DNA from: Combretum micranthum
Taxonomy: Eukaryota; Streptophyta; Magnoliopsida; Myrtales; Combretaceae
Direction: 5' to 3'
Assembly: GCA_024138025.1 (NCBI GenBank)
Contig: JAMXBD010000711.1
Coordinates: 620,001 to 684,000, forward strand
Length of the DNA: 64,000 bases
Below, piece after piece: positions 62,497 to 64,000 of the stretch. Position numbers and translations under genes: made by a program. Numbering within the stretch: the stretch's first letter is position 1; each line of letters begins with the position of its first letter. The notes beneath the pieces were generated by a model, which was not told the origin of the DNA, did no database searches, and saw only the letters and a list, made by a program, of their open reading frames with translations.

Positions 62497-64000
62497 TGAG
62501 GAATTTGTTTTGATTGGCTAGAGATTCACAGGTGTGTTGATGTTGACATTTATATGGACTTCATGTCAACTTGTGGGGTTTTTGGAATTTTTATCTCTTC
62601 ATTGATAAGTTTCAATTAATACATCGATCTTTGATGAGTTGTTAGAAGACTGTGGAAGCTTCAAGCCACTTGTTGATGTTGGTGTTTGTTTGGTAGGGTA
62701 CAAGGAACTCACGACTACTATAGGGTTTATTTTGAACTAAATACTCCAATTTGTCTTTTATTCGTTATTTGACTTAAATAAGAAGGGTTAAATTTGATTG
62801 GATGATAGTTTGATATTGCTTGTGCATTGAGGATGCAATGCACGGTTAAGGGAAGAGAAAGAATAGAATTGTGGTCCCCATCACTAATGTGAACACATGT
62901 AGTCTATTTTAGGCTATGTGAAGACAATATGCTTGCATAAGGCTTGTATCATTCTTGCTTCACATGAATTCTAGAAGATACGATGATGATGTGATGCAAT
63001 TTCTCCCCTTTCATGTATGTAATTCATGGTTGGGAGAGCTTAAGAGGACCAACTTCTTTTGGATCCAGTCAAATCTTTCATGCATTAGACAATATGTCAC
63101 TTTCATAAGCTAACGGTAAGATATGATAAGATAATAAAAAGGACATTTTCTCTCTCCATCAAAGCAAGTGGCATGCATTCTCCCTTCCTTAAGGCTCCAA
63201 GGTCGGTTCATGAAGTTTTATGAAGAGAAAATATCACATGTGATGTAATTTCAAGAATTCTTGATGAATACAAGTCAATACCTAAGCTATCACATAGAAT
63301 ATTAGGCTATACGTGTATAATTAATTTAGTTACTTCCAGAAAACATTTTTTAAATTATAGCTAAGGGTCCTATATTTTTCTTTAAAAAATTGTGGAGTTG
63401 AAATTTTAAATTTAAAAATCATGCAATTAAATACTTTTAGGATTTTTTATCACGAAATTAAGGTTTTTCAAGGCCGATAGGTGAAACTAAGATATTATAC
63501 TTAATAGACTCAAAAATTTTGAATTTCACGACCACATATTCATAATTTTTGTTTGAACTCTAGATTTGTAAATTTTCATCTCTTTTTAGTTATATCGCAT
63601 AGATTTCATTTCTAATAATTTATCTTAAAATTTCCCTTTACTGATTAATGAACTCTAAAAATTAATCGTATCTTATTTCTCTTGATTTTTAAGATCTAGT
63701 ATTTTTATTAAGCGATTTATTATCCTTTTATAAGTAATCTTATCTTTTGTATTTTTTACTAGTCGGAAAAATTACTTACCCTATTGTAGAACATACTAGG
63801 GATTATTCTACAAATGATTTAGTACATACTATCTATATATCTATTTTTCTATTGTTTACTTTGTGGTTTTTAATTTATATTCACTTGATTCATGATGGAA
63901 AGATTGCCATAATTGTGAGAGTTTTATGTGATTTGATGAAATCTAGATATTTGTTTATGCATGCATGGGTGATTTACTATTTTGTCATGAAGAGAAAACG
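62497..64000. other. Intergenic sequence to the end of the window
   Basis: About 1.5 kb with no supported gene, RNA or element. Confidence 0.6.

Overview
This is a repeat-dominated stretch of a flowering-plant nuclear genome, AT-rich and probably from a eudicot. The signs are plant LTR-retrotransposon lineages of both superfamilies, hAT-type MITEs, a nuclear insertion of plastid DNA with part of trnV-UAC, and one intron-containing host gene for ribosomal protein eL35/uL29 (RPL35) with plant-type telo-box and site II promoter motifs. The species cannot be named from the sequence. Nearly all other open frames are chance frames or decayed transposon pieces.

Layout. 181-3513 is a fold-back (long inverted repeat) element split by a solo LTR (683-3376). 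5008-16253 is an 11.2 kb non-autonomous Ty3/gypsy element, Ogre/Tat-like by primer-binding site and Gag. It has 2.66 kb LTRs, a decayed gag, no recognisable pol, and two tandem-repeat arrays in its 3' untranslated part. 16881-21579 is a 4.7 kb Ty1/copia element with 190 bp LTRs, intact ends and target duplication, but a broken gag-pol. 25153-26018 and 49163-50053 are hAT-type MITEs with perfect 8 bp target duplications. 29320-32175 holds two adjacent minisatellite arrays. 42017-42678 is a plastid-DNA insertion (part of trnV-UAC) bracketed by a 142 bp direct duplication. 43588-45307 (minus strand) is RPL35, complete in four coding exons. 45659-48409 and 57914-62491 are two more solo LTRs of the same family as the one at 683; the last is itself interrupted by a different, copia-like solo LTR (60651-62301). 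52998 to about 57880 looks like a fourth, minus-strand relative, interrupted by another solo LTR (53538-55052).

How it fits together: the window is a record of nested insertion around one housekeeping gene. Target-site duplications and interrupted inverted repeats allow the order of several insertions to be read directly. The least expected signal is that the 2.7-2.9 kb solo-LTR family keeps, in three diverged copies, a splice-acceptor-like tract followed by a short acidic reading frame ending at a stop. In one copy, a donor placed right after an ATG would splice in frame to give a 25-residue peptide.
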